Assembly (NCBI RefSeq): GCF_014654895.1
Contig: NZ_BNBE01000002.1
Span: 868,001-932,000, forward strand
Direction: 5' to 3'
Length of the DNA: 64,000 nt
Origin: Streptomyces filamentosus
GTDB lineage: Bacteria; Actinomycetota; Actinomycetes; Streptomycetales; Streptomycetaceae
Part shown: positions 33,088 to 41,619 of the stretch, one piece after another
How positions within the stretch are numbered: the stretch's first letter is position 1
How the letters are laid out: each line of letters opens with the position of its first letter
Translations under genes and position numbers: made by a program
The notes under the pieces: model-generated
The model's database searches: none
Seen by the model: the letters and a program-made list of their open reading frames with translations, nothing else
Told to the model about the DNA's origin: nothing

Positions 33088-33576
33088 CTAGAGTGCGCCC
33101 GGCGCCCGGCGGCGGTACAGCACCTGGCGGGCGTCCCACTCCTCGAAGGAGTCGGCGTGGGTGAGGCCGACCGCCTCCAGGAGGCGGCGGGAGCGGGTGT
33201 TGGCCTCCTGGGTGACGGCGACGACGCTCGGGGCGGTCTCCAGGGCCCGGGCCACGGCGGCGGCGACCGCCTCGCGGGCGTAGCCGCTGCCCCAGTGCTC
33301 GGGGAGGAACTGGTACGACACCTCGGTCTCGCCGCCGCGGCCGGCGGTCTCGACGGTGACGAGGCCGAGCAGCACGCCGTCGGCGGCACGGACCACGGCG
33401 TGGAAGCCGGGCGCCCCGACGATCCGCCGCTGCCGGATCCGGACGACGGAGTCGATGACCGGGCCGCCGAGGTGGCGCCGCACCTCCGGGTCGGTCCAGA
33501 GCCGGGTCACGGCGGGCAGGTCGGCGCTGCGGACGGGCCGCAGCAGCAGCCGCCCGGTGCGCAGGGCGGCGGTCAC
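33088..33576 (-). CDS. GNAT family N-acetyltransferase (RimJ/RimL-like)
   Basis: 162 residues with the RimJ-type pattern: LRTGRLLLRPVRSADLPAVTRLW, FLPEHWGSGYAREAVAAAV (acetyl-CoA loop) and ANTRSRRLLEAVGL. GTG start overlaps the TGA of the TetR gene upstream (GTGA type), giving a coupled two-gene operon. Substrate unknown. Confidence 0.85.
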   Translation of the reverse strand: MTAALRTGRLLLRPVRSADLPAVTRLWTDPEVRRHLGGPVIDSVVRIRQRRIVGAPGFHAVVRAADGVLLGLVTVETAGRGGETEVSYQFLPEHWGSGYAREAVAAAVARALETAPSVVAVTQEANTRSRRLLEAVGLTHADSFEEWDARQVLYRRRAPGAL

Positions 33577-34214
33577 GCGTCCGCCCCGCGCGGGGCGGTG
33601 CCGCGGCCCCGGACGAGCGGGAGGTAGACCTCGTCGGTGATCTCGACGAGGACGGCGTCGGGAACGTTCGGCACGCCCTGGACGACGAACTCGCCCCGCA
33701 GCAGGGCGACGGCGACGGTCGCGACGCGGGGGTGCAGCGCCTCGGGCGAGGCCTCGCCGCGCGCCACCGCCCGGCCGAGGACGGTGAGCCAGGGGGCGGC
33801 GGCGGCCTCGCCGGACCGGTCCTGGAGACCGGAGAGGAATTCGGTCGCGCCGCCCGCGGCGGCGAGCAGTTCGCGCAGGACGGCGCCGAGCGGGGAGCTC
33901 CAGTGGCGGTTGGCCTGGCGCAGGAGCTCCAGGACGTCGCCGCGGAGCGTGCCGGTGTCCGGGACGGGCGCGGTGGTCGCGAGCCGCTTGTACGCGGCGG
34001 TGCCGAGGGCCAGCCGGTTCGGCCAGCGGCGGTAGAGGGTGTTCTTGTTGGTGCCGGCGCGGGCCGCGACCTTGTCCATGGTCATGCCGGCGAAGCCGGA
34101 CTCGGTGAGTTCCCGGGCGGCCGCTTCGAGGATCGCCTCCTCCAGCGCGGCGCCGCGCCGCCGGGTCCGCCCGGGGTCCGTCCGCCGCTCCCCCGGTGCC
34201 GCCTCCCGCACCAT
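33573..34214 (-). CDS. TetR family regulator, coupled to GNAT
   Basis: 213 residues, starting MVREAAPGERRTD at 34214 with a GGAAGGGG tract upstream. The HTH is EAAARELTESGFAGMTMDKVAARAGTNKNTLYRRW (recognition helix NKNTLYRRW). First gene of an operon with the GNAT. The divergent TIM-barrel-like gene has an AT-rich promoter with a perfect GGTACGT-C-ACGTACC repeat, most likely this regulator's operator. Confidence 0.9.
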   Translation of the reverse strand: MVREAAPGERRTDPGRTRRRGAALEEAILEAAARELTESGFAGMTMDKVAARAGTNKNTLYRRWPNRLALGTAAYKRLATTAPVPDTGTLRGDVLELLRQANRHWSSPLGAVLRELLAAAGGATEFLSGLQDRSGEAAAAPWLTVLGRAVARGEASPEALHPRVATVAVALLRGEFVVQGVPNVPDAVLVEITDEVYLPLVRGRGTAPRGADA

Positions 34215-34290
34215 GCCCGCCCCTTCCCGTCCGCTCCCGGTACCAGCCGTACCCTCCCATCCTCCTTGCCCACCCGGCCGCACTCCAATT

Positions 34291-34309
34291 AGGGTACGTC
34301 ACGTACCTT
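34291..34309. promoter_or_regulatory. Operator-like inverted repeat AGGGTACGT-C-ACGTACCTT
   Basis: 7-bp perfect arms (34293-34299, 34301-34307) around one C, extended to 9 bp with one mismatch. 77 bases from the TetR start and 23 bases from the divergent ATG at 34332, in the one AT-rich patch of the area (CCAATTAGGG, TTAAATTC). Confidence 0.6.
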
Positions 34310-34331
34310 AAATTCGAGAGCGGGAGCGGTC

Positions 34332-35354
34332 ATGCGCGCCAAGGGCATCAGCTACGACACGGGCTTCGTCCGGCACGGGCGGAACTCCCGCCGGGAGTTC
34401 GACCCGGCGGCCGTCCGCGCGGACCTGGAGGTGATCCGCGACGAACTGCACTGCACGGCGGTACGGGTGATGGGCGGCGACCCGGACCGGATCGAACGGG
34501 CCGCCGAGCACGCGGCCGACCTCGGCCTGGAGGTCTGGTTCTCGCCGTACCCGCTCGAACGGAGCGAGGCGGACATGCTCGCGCTCTTCGCCGACTGCGC
34601 GGAGCGGGCGGAGCGGCTGCGCCGGGGCGGCGCGCGGGTGGTGTTCGTCGCCGGCGCCGAACTCAGCCTGATGAACCCGGGTTTCCTGCCCGGTGCCGAC
34701 ACCGGCGAGCGGGTGGCGCTGCTCGGCCGCCCGGACGAGCTCCGGGCCGCGCTCGGCAGGGTCCGGGCCCGGGTGAACGCCTTCCTCGCCGAGGCGGCGG
34801 CGGTCGTCCGGGCCCGCTTCGGCGGCCCGGTCACCTACGCCTCCGTGCCCCTCGAAGCCGTCGACTGGACCCCCTTCGACCTGGTCTCCGTCGACGTCTA
34901 CCGCTCGGCGGCGACCGCGGACGGCTTCGCCGAGGGGGTGCGGGCCATGGTCGCCGCCCAGGACAAGCCGGTGGCGGTCACCGAGTTCGGCGCGGCCTGC
35001 TACCGGGGCGCGGGCGACCGCGGCGCGCTCGGCCTCGAGGTGGTCGAGTACGACGAGACCGGCCCCGTCCGGCTGACGGGCGCGTACGAGCGCGACGAGG
35101 AGGGCCAGGCCGCGTACCTGCGCGAGCTGCTCGCCGCCTTCGACGCGGCGGGCGTCGACACGACCTTCGTCTTCACCTTCGCCCTCCACGACCACGTCCA
35201 CCGCCCCGGCGGCGACCCCCGCGAGGACCTGGACCTGGCGAGCTACGGCGTGGTCAAGGTGTACGAGGACCGGGAGGGCGCCCACCGCCCCGGCCTGCCG
35301 TGGGACCCCAAGGCGGCCTTCGGCGCGGTGGCCGGGTACCACCGCGACCACTGA
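34332..35354 (+). CDS. TIM-barrel glycosidase-like protein of unknown function
   Basis: 340 residues. N-terminal MRAKGISYDTGFVRHGRNSR, then alternating beta strands and helices: CTAVRVMGGDPDRIE, LGLEVWFSPYPLE, VSVDVYRSAATADG, KPVAVTEFGAACYRG, VDTTFVFTFALHDH. This is the pattern of a (beta/alpha)8 barrel with a catalytic-type Glu in VTEFGAA. It resembles proteins annotated in actinobacteria as abortive-infection or glycosyl-hydrolase-like, but I cannot assign an activity. No signal peptide. Purine-rich GAGAGCGGGAGCGG precedes ATG. Controlled, by position, by the divergent TetR. Confidence 0.75.
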   Translation: MRAKGISYDTGFVRHGRNSRREFDPAAVRADLEVIRDELHCTAVRVMGGDPDRIERAAEHAADLGLEVWFSPYPLERSEADMLALFADCAERAERLRRGGARVVFVAGAELSLMNPGFLPGADTGERVALLGRPDELRAALGRVRARVNAFLAEAAAVVRARFGGPVTYASVPLEAVDWTPFDLVSVDVYRSAATADGFAEGVRAMVAAQDKPVAVTEFGAACYRGAGDRGALGLEVVEYDETGPVRLTGAYERDEEGQAAYLRELLAAFDAAGVDTTFVFTFALHDHVHRPGGDPREDLDLASYGVVKVYEDREGAHRPGLPWDPKAAFGAVAGYHRDH

Positions 35355-35378
35355 CCGCCGGGAGGGAAGGGCCCGGCC

Positions 35379-36575
35379 TCACCGCTCCAGCAGGGCCCGG
35401 ACCGTCTCCCGGTCGGCGTCCGCCGCGACGACCGGGTCCCGCCCGGTGGCTACGTCCTTGTACCCGCTGGAGGTGACCACGCAGACCACGGGGCCGTCCT
35501 CCCCCGCCGGATCGGGGCCGTGCGCGCGCAGCCCGGCGAGACCGGCGGCGGACGACACCTCGCACCAGATCCCCTGCCGCGCCAACTCCTCGCGGGCCGA
35601 GGCAAACTGATCCTCCGTCACGGTACGGGCCGCGCCGCCGGTCGCCCGGACGGCCAGCACCCCCCGGTAGCTGTTCACCTCGCAGTCGATCGCGTACGCG
35701 GCGGTCGGCCCCACCGGCACCCGGGCGGCCGGGCGGCCGGTCCGCAGCGCCTCGGTCAGCGCCCCGGCGGCGGCCGGCTCGACGCCGTACATCCGGGGCA
35801 CGGCGGAGGTCACGCCCAGCCGCGCCAGCTCCTGGAAGCCCTTGGCCACGCCGAAGAGCAACTCCCCGTAGCCGACCGGTACATGGACGGCGGCGGGCGC
35901 CCGGCCGAGCGCGAGGGCGATCTCGTAGGCGATCGTCTTGTAGCCCTCGGGGCCGAAGGGGTGCCCGGTGTGCGCGGAGTCCGTCACGCTGCTGACCGAC
36001 TGGTAGCCGAGCTCCCCGACGATCCGCCGCATCAGGGGCCGCACGGACGCGTACGGGACGGCCAGCACGGTCGCCCCGTACGCCCGCAGGTGGGAGGCGA
36101 CGGCGGGCGGCGCCTGCGGCGAGGTGAAGACGACGCACGGCAGGCCCGCCCGCGCCGCGTACGCGGCGGCCGCGGCGCCGTGGTTCCCCGACGAGGAGAC
36201 GACGATCCCCCGCGCGCCCGAGGCCACGGCCGCGCTCACGGCCACCCGGTTCAGCCGGTCCTTGTGGCTCCACGTCGGATTGCGGGACTCGTCCTTCACC
36301 CACACCCCGTCCGCCAGCGCGACCAGCGGCGTGTTCCCCTCCCCGAGTCCCGGCGCGGCCAGCGGCGGCAGCAGCGGCGCCCACCGCTCCAGACCGTGCG
36401 CGGCCGGCCGGGCGAAGAGGTCCGCCGGGACCGCGTCGTAGTCGTAGTCCACCTCCAGCGGGTACGCGACCTCGCCGGTGGACGTCACCGGGCACCCGGC
36501 CGTGAGCGGCGGCCAGAGCGGATGGCGCACGGACGGGTCGGCGAGCGACCGCTGGGCACGGGCCAGAGACGTCAC
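35379..36575 (-). CDS. Threonine-synthase-like PLP-dependent enzyme
   Basis: 398 residues, fold type II PLP enzyme. PLP lysine in NPTWSHKDRLNRVAV (about 92-106), the SSSGNHGAAAAAYAARAG phosphate-binding loop, and a C-terminal TSSGYKD segment. Threonine synthase uses SFKD and an N-terminal GGL domain; here SHKDR and a Zn-free N-terminus differ, so a threonine synthase paralogue (cystathionine, dehydratase or other) is equally possible. GTG start with GAGGAAGG seven bases upstream. Monocistronic. Confidence 0.82.
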   Translation of the reverse strand: MTSLARAQRSLADPSVRHPLWPPLTAGCPVTSTGEVAYPLEVDYDYDAVPADLFARPAAHGLERWAPLLPPLAAPGLGEGNTPLVALADGVWVKDESRNPTWSHKDRLNRVAVSAAVASGARGIVVSSSGNHGAAAAAYAARAGLPCVVFTSPQAPPAVASHLRAYGATVLAVPYASVRPLMRRIVGELGYQSVSSVTDSAHTGHPFGPEGYKTIAYEIALALGRAPAAVHVPVGYGELLFGVAKGFQELARLGVTSAVPRMYGVEPAAAGALTEALRTGRPAARVPVGPTAAYAIDCEVNSYRGVLAVRATGGAARTVTEDQFASAREELARQGIWCEVSSAAGLAGLRAHGPDPAGEDGPVVCVVTSSGYKDVATGRDPVVAADADRETVRALLER

Positions 36576-36644
36576 GGGGACCTTCCTCAGGGATACGGGT
36601 GCGGATATCGGATACGGGCGCGGGGCCGGGCGGCCGCGTACGGG

Positions 36645-38126
36645 TCAGCGGGCGTGCATCCTGCGGCGCAGCGCCTCCAGGGCGCCCGGGCGGCGGCCGG
36701 GGACGCGGCGGCGGAGGGCCACCAGGGCGGGGCCGAGGGAGCGGGCCCGGGCCGGGTCGTCGATCTGCTCCCACTGGTGGTGCGCCCGGTCCACCGCCCC
36801 CTCGACGTCCCGGTCGTCCGGCCGCTGGCGCAGCCCGAGCCGCGCCTCGGCGACCGCGAGCCACAGTTCGCAGCTGCGGGCGGGCTCCCCCGCGAGCCGG
36901 GCGAGATCCGCCCGGACCTCCATCCAGTGCACCGCCTCCTGCGACCTCGGCCCGAACCGCCGCAGCGCGTCCCGCTCCCACGCGGCCGCCATCTCCGCCG
37001 CCTCGGCGTGCCGTCCCGCCGTCGCCGCCGCCAGGATCGCCGGATGCGGATCGTGCGCGGCCGGCGCGGCGGACGCCTCCGGCGCGGCAGCGGGTATCGG
37101 CGTGGCAGCGCCGGGAGCGGCGCCCTCCCCGGCCCTCCCCTCCGCCACGGCCGCCTTCGACGCCTTCGGCGTCCCGGGCGTCTTCGGCGGAGTCAACTTC
37201 ATGGTGCCGGGGGCGAGTTCGTCCTCGGCGGGCGCGGGCGCCGCCGGGAACCCCGTCGGCAGGGGCGGGACCCCGGACGGACGCGGCGGCGGCACCGGGG
37301 CCGCCGCGGGCGCCGCCACCGGCACCGGCATCGGCATCGGCGGCGGCGGCGGAGCCGGTACCGGCGGAGCCACCGCCACCGCCGAGGTCCCCGGCACCGG
37401 CGCCGCGCGCCCGGCCGGCTCCCGCTCCCCCGGCGCGAGGAACAGCGCCCGGGAGGGCTGCGTACGGGCGGCGGCCTCGGCGTGGAGGGCGGGGAAGGGG
37501 AGGCGGGCGCCGGCCCGCCACTGGTCCGCCCAGGCGCGGAGGTAGTCGGGGGCGGCCCGCTCGCCCCGGCGCGGGGGCGGGCCGACGCGGGCGTAGAGCG
37601 CGGGAAGGGGGCCCGGGGCCAGGAGGCCGGGGTCCGCGCCGAGCCGGGTCCAGGTCTCCGCGTCCGCGACGAGGTCGGCGACGATCGTGGTCGCGCCGGA
37701 CGGCCGGTGCGCCACCGCCTGGGCCAGCCAGTGCCAGGGGAGGGCGGTGTACCGGAGGGCCGCCGAGGTGCTGCGGGCCAGCGCGAGGTGCGGCAGCCGC
37801 TGGCGGCGGTCCAGGTGGAGCTGGCCCACGAGGCAGAGCACCAGCGGGCCGGGGCTCTGCGCGGCGGCGCGGAGCCGGGTGAGGACGGTCTGCGGGTCGA
37901 CGGGGTCGGCGAGTTCGACGAGCGTCGCGGTCGCCGTGCCGGTGAGGACGCCGGGCGGCACCGCCGCGAGGACGGGCAGCACCGAGGCCGCGTCCATCGC
38001 CCTGCCCCGTCCCGCGGGCGCCGCCGCGAGCAGCACCGCCGTCCCCGCGGGGCCCGGGGCCGTCGCCGCCGCCTCGCCCGTGCCCGTACCCGCCGTGCCG
38101 GTCGTACCGTTCGCCTCGTCGCTCAC
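36645..38126 (-). CDS. Large proline-rich protein with caspase-like N-terminal fold and helical C-terminus, unknown function
   Basis: About 493 residues from the GTG at 38126 (38129 is an alternative). Three parts: an N-terminal alpha/beta domain to about residue 215 (VLPVLAAVPPG..., PLVLCLVGQLHLDRRQ, RYTALPWHWLAQAV, TTIVADLVADAETW); a Pro/Ala/Met-rich linker (about 240-340); and a helical C-terminus with TPR-like pairs (ATAGRHAEAAEMAAAWERDA, ELWLAVAEARLGL). The strand order and the LVG/ADL positions recall caspase-like/CHAT effectors but the His-Gly and Cys positions are replaced (VGQ, VADL), so it would be inactive. No assignable function. Divergent from a PAS-PP2C phosphatase. Confidence 0.7.
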   Translation of the reverse strand: MSDEANGTTGTAGTGTGEAAATAPGPAGTAVLLAAAPAGRGRAMDAASVLPVLAAVPPGVLTGTATATLVELADPVDPQTVLTRLRAAAQSPGPLVLCLVGQLHLDRRQRLPHLALARSTSAALRYTALPWHWLAQAVAHRPSGATTIVADLVADAETWTRLGADPGLLAPGPLPALYARVGPPPRRGERAAPDYLRAWADQWRAGARLPFPALHAEAAARTQPSRALFLAPGEREPAGRAAPVPGTSAVAVAPPVPAPPPPPMPMPVPVAAPAAAPVPPPRPSGVPPLPTGFPAAPAPAEDELAPGTMKLTPPKTPGTPKASKAAVAEGRAGEGAAPGAATPIPAAAPEASAAPAAHDPHPAILAAATAGRHAEAAEMAAAWERDALRRFGPRSQEAVHWMEVRADLARLAGEPARSCELWLAVAEARLGLRQRPDDRDVEGAVDRAHHQWEQIDDPARARSLGPALVALRRRVPGRRPGALEALRRRMHAR

Positions 38127-38305
38127 CACAGCTGCACCGTAACCCGTTGTGTCGTGGCCGATAACGGCCGGGCCTTTGACATATGCCAGAAGCACCACCG
38201 GATCGAGTGTTGCCAAATCCCTTACGGGTCCCGGGACCCTGTGCCACAGTCGTACCCAGGCCCCTTTTCCACCTGGGCCGCGCCGCGCCTGTATCGGAGT
38301 ACGAC
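38127..38305. promoter_or_regulatory. Divergent promoter region with 14-bp palindrome
   Basis: 179 bases separating the proline-rich protein and the phosphatase. GGGTCCCGGGACCC (38226-38239) is a perfect palindrome, a TTTGACATA box lies at 38175-38183, and CCCAGG/CCTGGG (38255-38260, 38272-38277) flanks the phosphatase ribosome-binding region. AT-rich for this genome. Confidence 0.45.
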
Positions 38306-39787
38306 ATGCCGTCCCCTCTGTTCGCGGACCGCCCCGCCCAGCCCCCGGAGCCGGGTGCGGTGGACGCGCTGATCTCGCAGACGAGCCGCCTGCGCGGTGA
38401 GGTCGACGCCGTCCGCCGGGACACCGCCGCCCACGACGACGACCCCCGGCTGCGCTGGCAGCGCGCGCTGTGCGACCTGGCGATGCATCAACTCGACGAG
38501 CTCAGGGCGCAATTCGGCCAGCTCCGGGACGGCGCCCCGGCCGCGCCCGCCCCGCAGGACCTGCCGCCCGGGGAGGAGACCCCCCTCTTCGACGGGGCGT
38601 TCACCAGCGACGCCGGCGCCGCCTACGGCGAGACCCCGCCCCGGACCGGCTCGCTCCTCACCCGCGTCGGCAGCGCCGAGTGGAACCTCCTGACCGACGA
38701 GGTGAGCTGGTCCGAGGAGCTGTTCCAGATCTTCGGACGCACGCGCGAACAGGGCCCCATGTCGCTCGACGAGATGCCGACGATGGTCTTCGCCGAGGAC
38801 CAGCCGCTGCTCCAGTCGATGGTGACGGACTGCCTGATCGACGGGAAGCCGATCGACGGCGAGTTCCGGATCGTCCGCTCCGACGCCCGGGTCCGCACCG
38901 TGCACATGACCGGCGAGCCGGTCCTCGACGCCGACGGCTGCACCGCCTCCATGTGGGCCGTCTTACGGGACGTCAGCGAGCTGCGGCGCAGCGAGCGGGC
39001 CGTCCGCGAGAGCCGCGACAGCCTGGAGCGGACCCGGCAGATCGAGCGCACCGAGCGCCGGGTCGCCGTCGAGCTCCAGGAAGCCGTCCTGCCGCCGTGG
39101 CGCGGCTCGCTCCGCTTCGCCCACGGCGGCCCCGCGCCGCTCGACGTCGCCGGGCACTACTTCCCCGCCGCCTCCACCGGCCTCATCGGCGGCGACTGGT
39201 ACGACGCGCTGGCGCTGCCCTCGGGCGACGCCCTGCTGACCGTCGGCGACCTGACCGGCCACGGCGTGGCCGCCACCTCCTCCATGGCGATGCTGCTCGG
39301 CGCGCTGCGCGGCATGGCCGTGGCCGGGATCCGTCCCGGCGCCCTGATGGGCCACCTCAACCAGCTCCTGGAGAGCTCCGGCCAGCCCGTCCTGGGCAGC
39401 GCGATGTGCTGCCGGTACGACCCGGTGGCCCAGACCCTCACCTGGGCGCAGGCCGGCCACCCCGCCCCGCTGCTGTTCCGCGGCGGGACGGGACGCCCCC
39501 TGCGCCGCCCGGACGGCGTGCTCCTCGGCGCGACGGAAGGGGTCGCGTACGAGGAGACGAGCACCCCGCTCCGCCCCGGCGACGTGCTCCTCCTCCACAC
39601 CGACGGCCTGACCCGCGGCACGGACGTCCTCGACGACGAGACCGGCACCGCGCGGCTGCTGGCGCTCGCCCCCCGGCTGACGGAGGCGCGGGACGCGCAG
39701 GAGTGCCTGCGGTCGGTCCTGGAGGAGTTCGGCGAGGAGGCCCGGGAGGACGACGCCTGCCTGATGGTCGTCCGCGTCGGTTCCTGA
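38306..39787 (+). CDS. PAS domain-containing SpoIIE-type PP2C phosphatase (TTA-containing)
   Basis: 493 residues: an N-terminal coiled region (ALISQTSRLRGEVDAVRRD), a PAS domain (SAEWNLLTDEVSWSEELFQIFG to WAVLRDVSELRRSE, about 130-235), a coiled linker (ESRDSLERTRQIERTERR), and a PP2C/SpoIIE domain from about 255 (LQEAVLPP, GGDWYDALALPSG, VGDLTGHGVAA, AGHPAPLLFR, LHTDGLTRG) with all metal Asp residues. It would dephosphorylate an anti-sigma-factor antagonist in response to a PAS-sensed signal. A TTA leucine codon at 38963-38965 (codon 220) makes it a candidate bldA target. ATG with GGAG upstream. Confidence 0.92.
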   Translation: MPSPLFADRPAQPPEPGAVDALISQTSRLRGEVDAVRRDTAAHDDDPRLRWQRALCDLAMHQLDELRAQFGQLRDGAPAAPAPQDLPPGEETPLFDGAFTSDAGAAYGETPPRTGSLLTRVGSAEWNLLTDEVSWSEELFQIFGRTREQGPMSLDEMPTMVFAEDQPLLQSMVTDCLIDGKPIDGEFRIVRSDARVRTVHMTGEPVLDADGCTASMWAVLRDVSELRRSERAVRESRDSLERTRQIERTERRVAVELQEAVLPPWRGSLRFAHGGPAPLDVAGHYFPAASTGLIGGDWYDALALPSGDALLTVGDLTGHGVAATSSMAMLLGALRGMAVAGIRPGALMGHLNQLLESSGQPVLGSAMCCRYDPVAQTLTWAQAGHPAPLLFRGGTGRPLRRPDGVLLGATEGVAYEETSTPLRPGDVLLLHTDGLTRGTDVLDDETGTARLLALAPRLTEARDAQECLRSVLEEFGEEAREDDACLMVVRVGS

Positions 39788-39878
39788 CCCCCGAAGGCGC
39801 GCGGGAACAGGCGCATGGAGGGCGGGCGGGAGCCCGTTCCGGTACGTCCGCCGGCCTCTGCACGCGTACCGCTTCTCC

Positions 39879-39906
39879 GGGGCGGGTCCGGGCTCAGGCC
39901 CGCCCC
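39879..39906. terminator. Possible hairpin at the end of the NsdA-like gene
   Basis: GGGGCGGG (39879-39886) pairs with CCCGCCCC (39899-39906), 12-base loop, overlapping the minus-strand stop codon. Weak. Confidence 0.35.
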
Positions 39907-41384
39907 GTCCGCACGTCCTCCGGCGACCTCGGCAGCTCGACCTCCAGCTCGGCCCGCAGCTCCTCGATCTTCGAGTGGCCCGCGTACTGGCCGGTGAGCC
40001 GGTACATCTCGCGCAGCCGGTGCCAGGTGCGGTGCGAGGAGGTCTCGCCCATGGCGATGAGGGCGAGCCGGGCGTAGCGGTCGGCCTGCTCGGGGTCGTC
40101 GGCGATGAAGCAGGCCGAGGCCATCGAGATGTGGTCGAAGAGCTTCGAGCGGTTGTGCCCCTCGCTGCGCAGGTCCAGGGCGCGCTTGGCGTGGTGCTGG
40201 GCGGTGACCGCCGCCGCCGGGTCGTGGTCGGCGAGGGTCCGGTAGGCGAGGGCCTGCATGCCGTGCATGTCGGCCTCGTCGAAGCTCTGCATCCAGCTCG
40301 GCGTCTCCTCGTTCCGGTCGGAGACGAAGAGGTCCTCGGCCTCGCCCAGGGTGCGGCGCATCGCCTGGCCGCGGCCCATCGACGCCTGCGCCCACGCCTC
40401 GATGGTGTGGAACATGGCACGGGTGCGCGGCAGCAGCCGCTCGCCCGCGCCGGACGTGGCCAGCTTCATCAGGTCGAGGGCCTCGTCGGGACGGCCCAGG
40501 TGCACCATCTGGCGGGCGGCGCGGGAGAGCGCCTCGCCGGCCCGGGGGCGGTCCCCGCTCTCGCGGGCCGCGTGGGCGGCGATGAGGAAGTACCGCTGGG
40601 CGGTGGGCTCCAGGCCGACGTCGTGGGACATCCAGCCCGCCAGGACCGCGAGGTTGGCGGCGACGTCCCACAGCCGGCGCTGGATGTGGTCGGCGTGGCG
40701 GTAGGCCAGCATCCCGCCGACCTCGTTGAGCTGGCCGACCACGGCCTTGCGCTGGAGGCCGCCGCCCCGGGAGGCGTCCCAGGCGCGGAAGATCTTCACC
40801 GACTGTTCCAGCGCCTCGATCTCCTCGGAGCCGATCGGCGCCGCCTCGTAGCGGTCGTACCCCGCGGGGTCCACCTGGTACGGATCGGCGGCGCGGGGGG
40901 CCGCGGCGGGGCGGGAGGGCTCGGTGCGGAGCCAGTCGTTCAGGGAGCTGTTGAGTGTGGAGCCGGCGGTGAGCGCGATGCCCGCGCCCATCAGGCCGCG
41001 TCGGTTGAGCATGAGGTCCATTCCCGTGAATTCGGTGAGGACCGCAGCCGTACGATCGGGGGACCAGGGCATTCCGTCAGGGTTCTCGTCGCTGTTCCTG
41101 ACGGCCTGCCGCGTTCCGGCACGCCCGCGTCGTACGAACCCGAGGTCCTCGATGGTCACGACACGACCGAGTCGCTCGGTGAACAGGGCGGCCAGCACCC
41201 GGGGGACGGGATCGCGCGGGGTCTCCCCCTTGTCGATCCAGCGCCGCACCCGCGAGGTGTCCGTCGACAACTGGGGATGGCCCATGGCCGCCGCCTGCCG
41301 GTTGACCAGCCTCGCGAGTTCGCCCTTGGACCAGCCGGCCAGGCCGAAGAGGTCCGCAAGGCGGGTGTTGGTCTGTCCTGTCAC
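39894..41384 (-). CDS. NsdA-like TPR-containing regulator of differentiation
   Basis: 496 residues. N-terminal LADLFGLAGWSKGELARLVNRQAAAMGHPQL is the HTH-like segment characteristic of the NsdA/NsdB family, with DTSRVRRWIDKGETPRDPVPRVLA following. Around 110 a lipobox-less twin-Arg-like segment NRRGLMGAGIALTAGS appears, and residues 190-470 are helical repeats of TPR type. NsdA was described in S. coelicolor as a negative regulator of sporulation and antibiotic production; I rely on family memory for that. GTG start (TGQTNTR). Its two flanking genes both contain TTA codons. Divergent from the phosphotransferase-like gene. Confidence 0.8.
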   Translation of the reverse strand: MTGQTNTRLADLFGLAGWSKGELARLVNRQAAAMGHPQLSTDTSRVRRWIDKGETPRDPVPRVLAALFTERLGRVVTIEDLGFVRRGRAGTRQAVRNSDENPDGMPWSPDRTAAVLTEFTGMDLMLNRRGLMGAGIALTAGSTLNSSLNDWLRTEPSRPAAAPRAADPYQVDPAGYDRYEAAPIGSEEIEALEQSVKIFRAWDASRGGGLQRKAVVGQLNEVGGMLAYRHADHIQRRLWDVAANLAVLAGWMSHDVGLEPTAQRYFLIAAHAARESGDRPRAGEALSRAARQMVHLGRPDEALDLMKLATSGAGERLLPRTRAMFHTIEAWAQASMGRGQAMRRTLGEAEDLFVSDRNEETPSWMQSFDEADMHGMQALAYRTLADHDPAAAVTAQHHAKRALDLRSEGHNRSKLFDHISMASACFIADDPEQADRYARLALIAMGETSSHRTWHRLREMYRLTGQYAGHSKIEELRAELEVELPRSPEDVRTGRA

Positions 41385-41619
41385 GTCTAAGCCCCCAGGT
41401 TCTCGGCTGAGTTGACAGTAGCCCGCTGTCATAGGGCTGGCGACTATTCGCCAGGGTTCGCCAGGGTGCGCTCGATGTTCCGCCACCCGCGCGCGGGTGT
41501 CAGGTAGGTATGCGCCACCCCGCCCCGTCGACCGGCCCTCATTTTCCCCAGGGTGCGGACCGGAAGCGGGCGGGGCGACGCACGCGACACGTCGGCACAC
41601 GAAGGGATCTGTCACCTCC

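Noticed and set aside
31061..34214. The two TetR genes as regulators of the TCTGAC sites
   Set aside because: Their own divergent promoters carry different palindromes (GGCACGTGCC and GGTACGT-C-ACGTACC), so they more likely bind those.
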